Of a stretch of 64,000 nt of DNA, positions 1 through 7,873 are shown piece by piece. The stretch's first letter is position 1. Each line of letters begins with the position of its first letter. This DNA comes from DASSJT01 sp963715025 (GTDB lineage Bacteria; Actinomycetota; Actinomycetes; Actinomycetales; Dermatophilaceae). The translations under genes were made by a program, and so were the position numbers. The notes beneath the pieces are model-generated. The model was given only the letters and a program-made list of their open reading frames with translations, had not been told where the DNA came from and made no database searches. Location: positions 496,001 through 560,000 of the forward strand of contig CAVQQQ010000009.1 of the NCBI GenBank assembly GCA_963715025.1. The letters run 5' to 3'.

Positions 1-292
1 CACTGAGTGCGTCGCAGACGTATTCGTCGAGGTCGAACGTCGTCAACATCAGGATCCTCGGGCCACCATCCGCGAGGGCCTGCGTGATCCGTCGGGTCGC
101 CTCGATGCCGTCCATTACCGGCATGCGCACATCCATCACGACGACGTCGGGATGCTCAGTGGTGCACAGCCGCACCGCTTCGGCACCGTTGTGCGCCGTC
201 GCGACGACACTGAAGTCGGGCTGTGTCGCGAGCAGTGCGCCGAAACCCGCTCGGACCACTTGCTGGTCGTCAACGACCACGACGCGGATCAC
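1..292 (-). CDS. NarL/LuxR-type response regulator, receiver domain (3' part beyond the window edge)
   Basis: Only the first 97 codons are in the window. The GTG start at 292 gives a protein beginning MIRVVVVDDQQ, with the acidic pair of a receiver domain at D8-D9 and the phospho-acceptor in VVVMDVRMPVMDG. The LMLTTF stretch corresponds to the beta-4/Thr switch region. The DNA-binding HTH would lie beyond position 1. The start overlaps the stop of the upstream kinase remnant by 4 nt (GTGA), the usual layout of a translationally coupled two-component pair. Because the kinase partner is broken, this regulator is probably an orphan or itself decaying; the visible part shows no damage. Confidence 0.85.
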   Translation of the reverse strand, partial: MIRVVVVDDQQVVRAGFGALLATQPDFSVVATAHNGAEAVRLCTTEHPDVVVMDVRMPVMDGIEATRRITQALADGGPRILMLTTFDLDEYVCDALS

Positions 293-791
293 GGCAGACC
301 GGCACGTTCGAGCGGGAGGGTCGCCTCGAGGAGGAAGCCCGTCTGGCCTGACTCGACCGTGATCGCACCACCGACCATTGCGGCTCGCTCGCGCATGCCG
401 AGCAGGCCGTGCCCTTGGGTGGCCTCGCCTTGGGTGACATTCCGGGACCATTGTCCCGGACACGGACGTGGAGGGCGGTGTCGGCGTAGTCCAGCTCGAC
501 GTCCACGGCCGCGCCAGGCGCGTGGCGTCGCGAGTTGGTCAGGGCCTCCTGGACGATCCGGTATGCCGTTAGCTCGACCCCCGGCTCCAGCTGGGTCACC
601 TGCCCGGACACGATGCGCCTCGTGCTGGCACCACTGGCGCTCATGCGCGCTCCGTCGACCAGCTCGACCAGGTCGTCGAGCCCTGGCTGGGGTGAACGCG
701 TCGTCGCGAGCGGGTCGGCGTCCGCTCTCAGCACACCGAGCAGGCGCCTCGCCGCTCTGCGACCTGATCCGGCACCGAAACCATGTGCCAA
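289..791 (-). pseudogene. Truncated and frameshifted NarL-type sensor histidine kinase
   Basis: The reading frame from 791 encodes RRLLGVLRADADP, then LTAYRIVQEALTNSRRHAP (HATPase N box) and VRVRDNGPG (G1 box). After this, at about 415-450, homology shifts by one frame to GHGLLGMRERAAMVGG (G2 box), which ends at 289. The piece also begins just downstream of where the phospho-accepting His of HisKA_3 should be: membrane, sensor and H-box regions are absent, and the sequence 792-921 does not encode them. A sequencing error could explain the frameshift but not the missing 5' half. The remnant overlaps the response regulator start by 4 nt, showing it was once an operon. Not expected to make an active kinase. 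Confidence 0.75.
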
Positions 792-888
792 GATGTGCCC
801 ACTGCACCCGTTTCGAAGCCCTTCCTGCCGCTCGTATCTCGCTGATGCGCTTGGGCGGCGACCTGACTCACAGGCCCCTGGCCAGCGG

Positions 889-917
889 AAACGCCCCGAC
901 CGGAGTCAGGGGCGTTT
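889..917 (-). terminator. Rho-independent-like terminator after tRNA-Thr
   Basis: Arms AAACGCCCC and GGGGCGTTT form a perfect 9-bp stem around an 11-nt loop. It lies just beyond the 3' end of the leftward tRNA gene. Read on the minus strand, the stem ends in A/T pairs. Confidence 0.75.
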
Positions 918-921
918 GCCG

Positions 922-995
922 AGCCGCCTATCGGAATCGAACCGATGACCTATTCATTACGAGTGAATCGCTCTGGCCGACTGAGCTAAGGCGGC
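922..995 (-). tRNA. tRNA-Thr (anticodon CGT)
   Basis: Read on the minus strand, a full cloverleaf is present. Acceptor arms GCCGCCT and AGGCGGC are followed by discriminator T with no encoded CCA. The D stem is GCTC/GAGC, the anticodon stem ATTCA/TGAAT with loop CTCGTAA (anticodon CGT, reading ACG), and the T stem ATCGG/CCGAT with loop TTCGATT. It stands alone, followed by a hairpin terminator at lower coordinates. No integrase or att duplication is visible next to it. Confidence 0.95.
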
Positions 996-1083
996 AAGTG
1001 CCCGAGGGCACGTCGGATGAGTATACGGACGGGCGGGCCCGACTCGAAATCGGCGACACCGCGCTGCGCCGGCTTGCGCCGCC

Positions 1084-2625
1084 TCAACAGCGAAGGCCGT
1101 CCTTGGGGACTGTTCCACTCACGTAATAGGCGTCGATCGGCTTGTCGACACACGCGTTGGAGCGCTGGTATGCCGTGTGGCCGTCCCCGTTGTAGGTGAT
1201 CAGCACGGCGTTCGACAGCTCCTTCCGCAGGTGCACCGACCACTCGTAGGGAGTCGCCGGGTCTCGCGTCGTGCCCACTACGACGATCGGCCCGCTCCCC
1301 TCGGCGGTCACGGGCGCCGGCTTGTTCCCGGACTGCACCGGCCAGTAGCCACACGCCATCGAGCCCCAGCCCAGGAACCGCCCCCACGTGGGCGCCTTCT
1401 CGGCAAACGCCTCGGCCCGGGCGCGGAGCACGGACACGTCGTTGGTGTCCGGGCTGTCCAGGCAGCTCACCGCGAAGAAAGCCTCCATGGAGTTGGTGAG
1501 ATAACTCCCGTGGGACGACCGGTCGGCATACCCGTCGGCCAGGTCCATGAGCTTGTCGCCCCGGTTCTGAACAACAACCTGCTGCAGCGCATCGTCCAGG
1601 TACCCCCACAGGCCCTGGTCGTACATCGCGTAGGCGACTCCGTAGGACGCCCACCCCTCGGTGAGGCTGCGGACCCGGGCGTCCGAGCCGACCGGTACGC
1701 CGACCTCGTCGATCCGCTGCAGCAGGTCCCTGAGCCCGGACATGACGGCGTCCGTCGAGTCTCCGAGCGCACAGTTCCCCTCTTGGACGCAGGAAGCGGC
1801 CCACGCGCGCGTCGCGCGCTCGAACCCCTCGGCCTGCCCGAGCAGCACCTCCTCGGTGCCGAGGTCCGGTGGCAGGACGCCGTCGAGGACGAACCTGCCC
1901 ACCCGCTTGGGGAACATCCCGGCATACAGCGCCCCCAGGTACGTACCGTAGGACTTCCCCAGGTAGTTCAGCTGGTCTTCTCCCAGGGCCGCCCGCAGGA
2001 CATCCATGTCGCGGATCACCTCCAGGCTCGAGACGTGCGCCACCAGCGCACCGCTGCGCTCTCGGCAGCCGTCCGCGAGCGCTTTCCCCTCCTCGGCCAA
2101 GTGCTGCTCCTCGGCCGGGTCGTCGGGCGTCGGGTCCGCCGCGAAGACGTTGTCGAGCTGGCCGTCGTCGAGGCACTTGATGGGATCCGACCGCTGCACC
2201 CCCCGGGGGTCGAAGCCCACCACGTCGTAGCGCGCCCGCACCGACGCCCCGACGATGTTGTCCGCCGACCGTGCGTAGTCGATCCCGGATGCCCCCGGCC
2301 CGCCAGGGTTGACCACCAGCGACCCCAGCGTCGCCTTGCGCCGGGCCGGCACCTTGAGCAGGCTGACCGAGATCGTCTGGCCGGTGGGGTTGTCGTAGTC
2401 AAGCGGCACCTTCAGCGTCGCGCAGTAGCCGCCCTCGCACTTCCTCCAGTCCAGCTGCTGCTCGTAGAACGGCTGGAGCGCATCCTCCCCCGCCGGAGGG
2501 GTGCGGTTGGTGGGCGCAACGGTCGGGGCCGGCTCTGCGCCGACGCCATCGAAGAGGCCGCAGCCGCCGAGCGCGAGACTGCCCGCGACCGTGCCTGCCA
2601 GAAGTCCGCGCCGCAGTCGGGTCAT
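1084..2625 (-). CDS. Exported alpha/beta-hydrolase lipoprotein, tripeptidyl aminopeptidase (TAP/SlpD-E) family
   Basis: The 513 aa protein starts with a basic N-terminus and hydrophobic segment ending in the lipobox LALGGC (Cys22), so it is probably a membrane-anchored lipoprotein outside the cell. A Pro/Thr-rich linker follows, then the alpha/beta-hydrolase core. The oxyanion region is NPGGPGASG (106-114), the nucleophile elbow GKSYGTYLG has Ser225, and the TAP-like C-terminal domain supplies Asp455 (TTRDPATPYEW) and His483 (GDGHTAY). Members of this family release N-terminal di/tripeptides or hydrolyse related amides and esters; the substrate cannot be read here. Cys pairs (C63/C68, C279/C285) may form disulfides. 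Monocistronic, between tRNA-Thr and holB. Confidence 0.85.
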   Translation of the reverse strand: MTRLRRGLLAGTVAGSLALGGCGLFDGVGAEPAPTVAPTNRTPPAGEDALQPFYEQQLDWRKCEGGYCATLKVPLDYDNPTGQTISVSLLKVPARRKATLGSLVVNPGGPGASGIDYARSADNIVGASVRARYDVVGFDPRGVQRSDPIKCLDDGQLDNVFAADPTPDDPAEEQHLAEEGKALADGCRERSGALVAHVSSLEVIRDMDVLRAALGEDQLNYLGKSYGTYLGALYAGMFPKRVGRFVLDGVLPPDLGTEEVLLGQAEGFERATRAWAASCVQEGNCALGDSTDAVMSGLRDLLQRIDEVGVPVGSDARVRSLTEGWASYGVAYAMYDQGLWGYLDDALQQVVVQNRGDKLMDLADGYADRSSHGSYLTNSMEAFFAVSCLDSPDTNDVSVLRARAEAFAEKAPTWGRFLGWGSMACGYWPVQSGNKPAPVTAEGSGPIVVVGTTRDPATPYEWSVHLRKELSNAVLITYNGDGHTAYQRSNACVDKPIDAYYVSGTVPKDGLRC

Positions 2626-2707
2626 GGCAGGGCACGCTACCCAACGACGCTGGGTGTATGCCGTGCGCGCCAGTTCGCGACCGCCTTACGCCGGTCCGTG
2701 GAGTCCG

Positions 2708-3847
2708 CTAATGCGGCAGCCGGAGCGAGATCGCCATGGCCTCGAGGGCAAGGAGGGGCGGAACATTGGCGTCGATCCGCTCGCGGGCTGTGCCGATAGC
2801 GTCAATGGCCTGGAGCACCTGGTCAGGCGTCATGGCATGCGCCAGCCGGTCGACCTCGGCGTAGTGGTCCTGGTTGACCAGGGCAACAGGGGCACCGGTG
2901 CGCAGCATGAGGGCGTCACGGTAGATCGACAGCAGGTCGATGAGGGCGCGGTCGACCACGTCGCGGGCGAAGCGGGTGGCCCGAGCCTTCTGCTCCTTCT
3001 CCAGGGCAGTGAGCTGGGCCCGGACGTGAGGCGGCTGGGTGCGCGCGGCGGGGTCGGCGCCGAGGATCTCCAGCAGGCGCTGCCGCTCGGCGGCATCGCG
3101 CTCTGCTGATGACGCCTTCGTCTCGTCGTCGGCGATCGAGGCGAGGTCTGCCGCGGCGCCGATGGCGTCGCCGACGCCGCGGATCTTGCCCGCGAGTGCG
3201 ATCACGTCGCGGCGGCGGATGCGCGCCGACTCGTCGCGTGCCAGCCGGCGCGCCAGGCCGACGTGGCTCTGAGCCGCCCGTGCGGCATACATCGCCATGG
3301 GCAGGTCGACGCCGTCGCGCCGCTCGAGCAGCCCGGCCACCGCCTCTACCGACGGGGTGCGCAGGCGCAGGTGCCGCGACCGGCTGCGCAGGGTGATGAT
3401 GACGTCCTCGACCGACGGGGCGCACAGGATCCACACGGTGCGCGGCGCCGGCTCCTCCAGGGCCTTGAGCAGGGCGTCGGCAGCGCGCTCGGTGAGACGG
3501 TCGGCGTCCTCGACCACGATGACCCGCCAGCGGCCCACCGAGGGCCGGTGGGCAGCCAGGGCAGCGAGTTCGCGGGCCTGTTCGACTTTGATCGAAAGCC
3601 CTTCTGTGGCAACCACATCCACATCGGCGTGGGTGCCTTCGAGCGCGGTGCGGCACTCGTGGCATTCGCCACACCCGCCTTGAGGGCACTCGAGCGCCGC
3701 GGCGAAGGCCCGCGCGGCGACCGAGCGCCCGGAGCCCGGCGGCCCGGTGAACAGCCAGGCGTGGGTCATCGTCGCTGGATCGGACACCGCCCGCTCCAGC
3801 GTCGCCACGGCGGGCTCCTGGCCGATGACGTCGTGCCAGACACTCAT
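2708..3847 (-). CDS. holB: DNA polymerase III subunit delta' (clamp-loader ATPase-like)
   Basis: The 379 aa AAA+ clamp-loader protein helps load the beta sliding clamp during replication. The P-loop-like element reads GPPGSGRS (35-42), with Arg in place of the catalytic Lys, consistent with the non-hydrolysing delta' role. Four cysteines (C54, C59, C62, C65) form the zinc finger of bacterial clamp loaders. The Walker-B-like segment is VVEDADRL and the SRC-like motif reads LRSRSR. The start overlaps the tmk stop by 4 nt, the widespread tmk-holB order. The family identification is firm. Confidence 0.93.
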   Translation of the reverse strand: MSVWHDVIGQEPAVATLERAVSDPATMTHAWLFTGPPGSGRSVAARAFAAALECPQGGCGECHECRTALEGTHADVDVVATEGLSIKVEQARELAALAAHRPSVGRWRVIVVEDADRLTERAADALLKALEEPAPRTVWILCAPSVEDVIITLRSRSRHLRLRTPSVEAVAGLLERRDGVDLPMAMYAARAAQSHVGLARRLARDESARIRRRDVIALAGKIRGVGDAIGAAADLASIADDETKASSAERDAAERQRLLEILGADPAARTQPPHVRAQLTALEKEQKARATRFARDVVDRALIDLLSIYRDALMLRTGAPVALVNQDHYAEVDRLAHAMTPDQVLQAIDAIGTARERIDANVPPLLALEAMAISLRLPH

Positions 3848-4485
3848 GCCAGCAACCCTTGGACAGCCAGCCGCTTCCGCACCAGCTGGTGGATCTCGTC
3901 GGGCGGGAGGGTGCCGTCGACCACGAGGTAGCGCTCGGGACTCGCCACGGCCATGGCGAGGAAGTGTGCTCGCACCGCCTCGTGGAACTCGTCGCCCTCC
4001 TTCTCGAGCCGGTCATGAACCTCGCCGCGGCGACGGCGGCCCTCCTCGGCCGAGATGTCGACGACGATGGTCAGGTCGGGAAGGAGGCCGGCGACGCCCC
4101 AGAGGTTGAGCTCGCGGACCTCGTCGGCGCCGAGCTCGCGGCCAGCGCCCTGGTAGGCGACGGCGGAGTCGACGTAGCGGTCGGTCACCACGTCTTCGCC
4201 GCGCCCCAGGGCCGGCCGGATGAGCATCTCGACATGGTGGGCCTTGTCAGCGGCGTAGAGCAGCGCCTCCGCCCGGGGCGCGACGTGGTCGCCGTGGAGG
4301 ACCAGGTCGCGGATCTGCTGGCCCAGCGGGGTGCCCCCCGGCTGCCGGGTCACCAGGACCCGCCGGCCGGCCGCCGTTAGCGCGTCGGCGAGGAGGCGCA
4401 CCTGGGTCGTCTTGCCCGCGCCGTCGCCGCCCTCGAAGGCGATGAACAGCCCGGGGGGGCCGGCCGTGTCCGCTCCCTCAGTCAC
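3844..4485 (-). CDS. tmk: Thymidylate kinase
   Basis: The 213 aa enzyme phosphorylates dTMP to dTDP in dTTP synthesis. The P-loop is FEGGDGAGKTT near residues 17-27, the DRX motif is TDRYVDSAVAYQG, and a LID-type Arg-rich segment (EEGRRRRGEVHDR) follows. The length is typical of bacterial TMKs. It is translationally coupled to holB through a 4-nt ATGA overlap. Confidence 0.95.
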   Translation of the reverse strand: MTEGADTAGPPGLFIAFEGGDGAGKTTQVRLLADALTAAGRRVLVTRQPGGTPLGQQIRDLVLHGDHVAPRAEALLYAADKAHHVEMLIRPALGRGEDVVTDRYVDSAVAYQGAGRELGADEVRELNLWGVAGLLPDLTIVVDISAEEGRRRRGEVHDRLEKEGDEFHEAVRAHFLAMAVASPERYLVVDGTLPPDEIHQLVRKRLAVQGLLA

Positions 4486-4510
4486 GGAGCGAGCCTAGGC
4501 CAGAGGAGTG

Positions 4511-5278
4511 TCAGGCCGAGTGCCGGTCGGCGTTGGCGTGGATGGCGTCCCGGACGTACTGCGCCAGGCCGGGCTCCAGGTCCTCGTAGGTTTTGGTGAA
4601 CCGCGGGTCGGCGAGGTACATGTCCCCGAGCCCCCGGTGCGCCTCGTAGGACAGGTCGTAGAACCGCTCGTGGATGTGCCGGCGGTGGGCCTCCGCGGCG
4701 TCCATCGCCGAGGGCGAGTCGGCCGGAAGCCCGGCCCGCTTCGCCTCGACGAACGCCTGGCCCACGGCCTCCATCTCGGCCTTGACCTGGACCCAGTCCT
4801 CCTTGCCGTAGCGTTGGGTGCGCGCCTGCGACTGCTTCCATGCCTCGCTCTCGCCCCAACGCTCCTCAGCCTCACGGGCGTAGTCCTCCGAGAAGCCGTC
4901 CCCGAACAGCTCCCGCTGTTCTTCCTTCGTGAGCTTCACTCCGCTCTCCTCCTTCTCCAGCGCTCGGTCGATGGCCGCCACGAGATCCCTCATCTCGTCC
5001 AGCCGGGTCTTGACCGCCTCCCGCTGCCGGCGCAGATGTCGGGCCAGGTCGGCACCGTCAGCCTCCAGGAGCTCGGCCACCTCGTCGAGGGGGAAGCCGA
5101 GCCGCCGGTAGACCACGATGCTCTGGAGCCGCTCCAGGTCCGCCTCGGTGTAGAGGCGGTAGCCGGCGCGACTGCGCCCGCTGGGCCGGAGCAGCCCGAG
5201 CTGGTCGTAGTGGTGCAGGGTCCGCACCGTCACGCCGAGCTCCTCGGACACCCGTCCCACGGTCCACACAGGCTGCAA
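4511..5278 (-). CDS. MerR-family regulator with TipAS antibiotic-binding domain (TipA-like)
   Basis: The N-terminal MerR winged helix (WTVGRVSEELGVTVRTLHHYDQLGLL) is followed by a coiled-coil dimerisation helix and a C-terminal TipAS-type domain (ERWGESEAWKQSQART, AHRRHIHERFYD, DMYLADPRF, YVRDAIHANADRH). TipA proteins capture thiopeptide-like ligands and activate promoters with over-long spacers. I chose the TTG at 5278 because it sits 7 nt after a GGAGG (5286-5290), fits the family N-terminus, and leaves a leader of about 19 nt after the predicted transcription start. The in-frame ATG at 5308 lies inside the -10 box, so it cannot be the start from this promoter; the ATG at 5296 is possible. 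Autoregulation is indicated by the operator immediately upstream. Confidence 0.85.
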   Translation of the reverse strand: MQPVWTVGRVSEELGVTVRTLHHYDQLGLLRPSGRSRAGYRLYTEADLERLQSIVVYRRLGFPLDEVAELLEADGADLARHLRRQREAVKTRLDEMRDLVAAIDRALEKEESGVKLTKEEQRELFGDGFSEDYAREAEERWGESEAWKQSQARTQRYGKEDWVQVKAEMEAVGQAFVEAKRAGLPADSPSAMDAAEAHRRHIHERFYDLSYEAHRGLGDMYLADPRFTKTYEDLEPGLAQYVRDAIHANADRHSA

Positions 5279-5303
5279 CAGCGTTCCTCCGGTCATGGGA
5301 GAG

Positions 5304-5334
5304 AGCATGGGGCCTCACGCCGCGTGAGGGTCAA
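5304..5334 (-). promoter_or_regulatory. MerR-type promoter with 19-bp spacer and perfect TipA-like operator
   Basis: On the minus strand, -35 TTGACC (5334-5329) and -10 CATGCT (5309-5304) are separated by 19 bp, the distorted spacing MerR activators correct. The 17-bp dyad CCTCACGCGGCGTGAGG (5313-5329) is perfect (8+1+8) and fills the spacer. It has the CTCACG/CGTGAG half-sites known for TipA promoters. It directly precedes the TipA-like gene. Confidence 0.85.
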
Positions 5335-5506
5335 GTCCGCGCACCGCGAGACCACAGCCACGGTATGCCGCGGAGTCGCCACCGCGCCCGTGATCGCCAC
5401 CGTGCCCGTGACCGCCCCGCCGGACAAGTGCGCGACGTGCACCGGCCCAGATCGGGTCAAGTCGCGCACGTGCGGATAATGCTGAGTCGTCTGGTGGCAC
5501 AGCCCG

Positions 5507-6865
5507 TCAGAGGTCGCTCCCGCTCAGCCGCCGCTTTACATCCTGGGGCGCCGAGGCGTGCTCCGGCGCGGGCGCGGGTACGGATGGCTGCCGGCGCTCG
5601 GACCCCTGCACCGTCCCCCGGCCCGGGGCGCGCCCTGCGCTGCGCGAAGCGGGCCCGGCGCTGCGCGAAGCGCGCCGCGCGCTGACCAGACTCAGGCCGT
5701 AGAGCGAGAAGGGCATCAGCAGGAGGCCCAGCACGGCATACCCGCCAGCGACGCCCAGGGCAGCGATGACGAATCCGCCGAGGCCGCCCGCCGCACCCAC
5801 GGACCACGACATGAACGTGCCAACCGGCACGGTCTCGGTCGGCGGCGTGTGCTCGGTGAACGCCGCCATCATGCCGATGAACCAGACGCCCAAACCGCCG
5901 ATGAGCGCGTGGGCCCCGACGCCGTAGAGACCGCGGACCAGCGAGTCCGGGGGTTCGCGGAAAGCGAGCGACATGCCAGCCCCGAGCACAACGAGCGAGA
6001 GCGCGGAGACCACTGCCAGTCGCAGAGTGCTCCGGACTGTGCTGAACACGCCCAGGCGCGTGCCGATCAGCGCCGCCACCGCTCCACCAGCCGGGGAGGC
6101 CGCCATGACGAAGGGCAGCAGGTGGGTGCTGGTGACCGCCGGGCTCGCCGCCTCCGGGACCGTGGCCACAAGCGCTCCCACCCACGTGATCACGGCGAGG
6201 GTCCGCAGCAGCGGGGACGCCCAGACGACGCGGACCGCGCTGCCGACGCCCGGCTTCTGGGAGGCACCGCCCTCCGCGGCTGCAACGGGAGGGAAGTGAA
6301 CCGTCGCGACCACAGCCGCCGCCACGAGGAAGCTGAGGGCGTCGAGCGCGAGGGCAGCGCGCGGGTTGACCACGGAGGCGAGCGCGCCCCCGGTGGCCAG
6401 GCCCACGACTTGGACCACCTGTCCGATGGAACCGACGAGCCCGTAGAAGCGCCCGCGCACGTCGATCGGAAGCGCCTCGGCCAGGGCAGCCATCTGGACG
6501 CCTCGCGTCGTGACGCCGCAGGCGCCGAGGAGCGCCGCGGCAACCACCGCCGTCACCCCGTTGGGCGCCACGATCACCGGCACCAGGGCCAGCGCTCCGA
6601 CCATGTTGAGCGCCAGCATCACGCGCCGGCGGCTGCGGTGTTGGAGCCGCGGCGCCACGAACAGGGTGACGAGCAGGCCGGGCAGCACGTGGGCAGCAAG
6701 CACGAGTGCCGTGCCGAGCAGGGCCGTTGAGTCGTAGACAAGCACCAGAAGGGCGGCCAGGCCGACGTAGGTGCCCAGCCCGTCGATGACGTTGGCCACC
6801 GCCAGGCGAAAGCCGTCGGGGTAGTCACGCAGGCGCGCGCGCGCTGGCCGCTCAGTCATGGTCAT
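5507..6865 (-). CDS. Major facilitator superfamily transporter
   Basis: The 452 aa protein has about 12 hydrophobic segments and a loop between TM2 and TM3 (APRLQHRSRRRVM) resembling MFS motif A. This suggests a proton-coupled exporter of unknown substrate. The hydrophilic C-terminal tail (about 60 residues) includes an internal repeat, ASRSAGP then ASRSAGR, encoded by a near-exact DNA duplication at about 5640-5685, and is poorly ordered. The start codon overlaps the end of the upstream unknown gene by 14 nt, so the two are co-transcribed and probably work together or share control. Confidence 0.8.
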   Translation of the reverse strand: MTMTERPARARLRDYPDGFRLAVANVIDGLGTYVGLAALLVLVYDSTALLGTALVLAAHVLPGLLVTLFVAPRLQHRSRRRVMLALNMVGALALVPVIVAPNGVTAVVAAALLGACGVTTRGVQMAALAEALPIDVRGRFYGLVGSIGQVVQVVGLATGGALASVVNPRAALALDALSFLVAAAVVATVHFPPVAAAEGGASQKPGVGSAVRVVWASPLLRTLAVITWVGALVATVPEAASPAVTSTHLLPFVMAASPAGGAVAALIGTRLGVFSTVRSTLRLAVVSALSLVVLGAGMSLAFREPPDSLVRGLYGVGAHALIGGLGVWFIGMMAAFTEHTPPTETVPVGTFMSWSVGAAGGLGGFVIAALGVAGGYAVLGLLLMPFSLYGLSLVSARRASRSAGPASRSAGRAPGRGTVQGSERRQPSVPAPAPEHASAPQDVKRRLSGSDL

Positions 6866-7703
6866 CGGCCACCGGCAGCGACTCTCGGTAGTAGGAGGCC
6901 TGCGCCCGGCGATAGCTGGCGGGCTCGGGGCCCATGCGCTCGACGCGGCCGCGGACGAAGCGCTCCCACATGTCGTCGGGCCAGCTGCTCACCCCACGGC
7001 CGGAGGTGCGGACCCAGGAGGCCTCGCGTGAGTACGACGCCACCGCAACCGGCTGGAGAGCGGCGATCGCCTCGTGGCGGCTGAAGCGCACGACTCGGCC
7101 CTCGGTGCGCAGGCGCACCATCACTGGGAGGACGTGGCCGGACCAGGCCGTCTCAACGACTCCCTCCATCACGTCGTAGGCACCAGAGGGCCGCGGGCGG
7201 TTCGGCACCCCGCGGATGAGCAGGGCCCACCCGGCGGCGGTGCTCGCGACCATGCCCGAGATGACCTGGAACTCGCGGGGGTCGCCGTTGGGGCTCGGGT
7301 CGAGCAGCGGCATTGCCGCGAGCCCGGTCGCCTCGACCTCGGCACGCCGGTCGCCCGCGACCTCGTCGAGGGCAGCAGCGAGGGCGGGAACCCGCGGGCC
7401 GTTGCCGACCACTGGCTCCCACTCACCGAGCTGGTCGGTGTCGTCGTCGACGTGAGCCCACCACAGCTGCTCCTCCAGCCAGCGAACGGCGAAGGACACC
7501 GGGGGGTTCAGGAGCCAGCCGAGGGAGCTGGCCGTGGTAACCGGCGGGCACTTGCGAACCGCGGACAGCGGCAGGGCACCTGGAAGCACCTCCCTGGCAG
7601 GCACCGGCAGCGGGGCATCTGGGTAGACGCTGAAGAAAGCGGCCTCCGGGCCGGTTTCCGGCAGGGTGGATCGGCTGACGCCATCCCTGCGATTCTCTTC
7701 CAT
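6852..7703 (-). CDS. Uncharacterised cytosolic protein, upstream partner of the MFS gene
   Basis: About 283 aa from the Met at 7703; an in-frame start at 7766 would add 21 residues, but no clear ribosome site selects either. No signal peptide or membrane segment is seen. Recognisable local features are CPPVTTASSLGWLLNPPV, a Trp-rich stretch (WLEEQLWWAHVDDD), and a C-terminal YRRAQASYYRESLPV. I do not recognise the family. It overlaps the MFS transporter by 14 nt and is divergent from the CapA-like gene, with about 165 bp of shared upstream region. Confidence 0.7.
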   Translation of the reverse strand: MEENRRDGVSRSTLPETGPEAAFFSVYPDAPLPVPAREVLPGALPLSAVRKCPPVTTASSLGWLLNPPVSFAVRWLEEQLWWAHVDDDTDQLGEWEPVVGNGPRVPALAAALDEVAGDRRAEVEATGLAAMPLLDPSPNGDPREFQVISGMVASTAAGWALLIRGVPNRPRPSGAYDVMEGVVETAWSGHVLPVMVRLRTEGRVVRFSRHEAIAALQPVAVASYSREASWVRTSGRGVSSWPDDMWERFVRGRVERMGPEPASYRRAQASYYRESLPVADDHD

Positions 7704-7858
7704 TCGACCACCCATCCGGTATGACACATACTCCGCGAGAATCACCCAGCCGAGGGGGCGCCGCAACTCGTAGCGATCACAGTCCGATCACGAGGCACCT
7801 CGTCTGCTTAACGGCATACCCCTGCTCGGGCCGCACGGCAAACGGAGCGGGCGTCCCC

Positions 7859-7873
7859 TACGGTTGTCACGTG
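7859..7873 (+). promoter_or_regulatory. Leaderless promoter of the CapA-like gene
   Basis: A -10 hexamer TACGGT (7859-7864) is followed by exactly six bases and then GTG (7871). No Shine-Dalgarno sequence precedes the GTG. This is the actinobacterial leaderless arrangement and decides the start codon. Confidence 0.65.

Noticed and set aside
415..450. Programmed frameshift in the kinase remnant
   Set aside because: No slippery heptamer or stimulatory structure, and the 5' half of the gene is missing anyway; decay or sequencing error is simpler.
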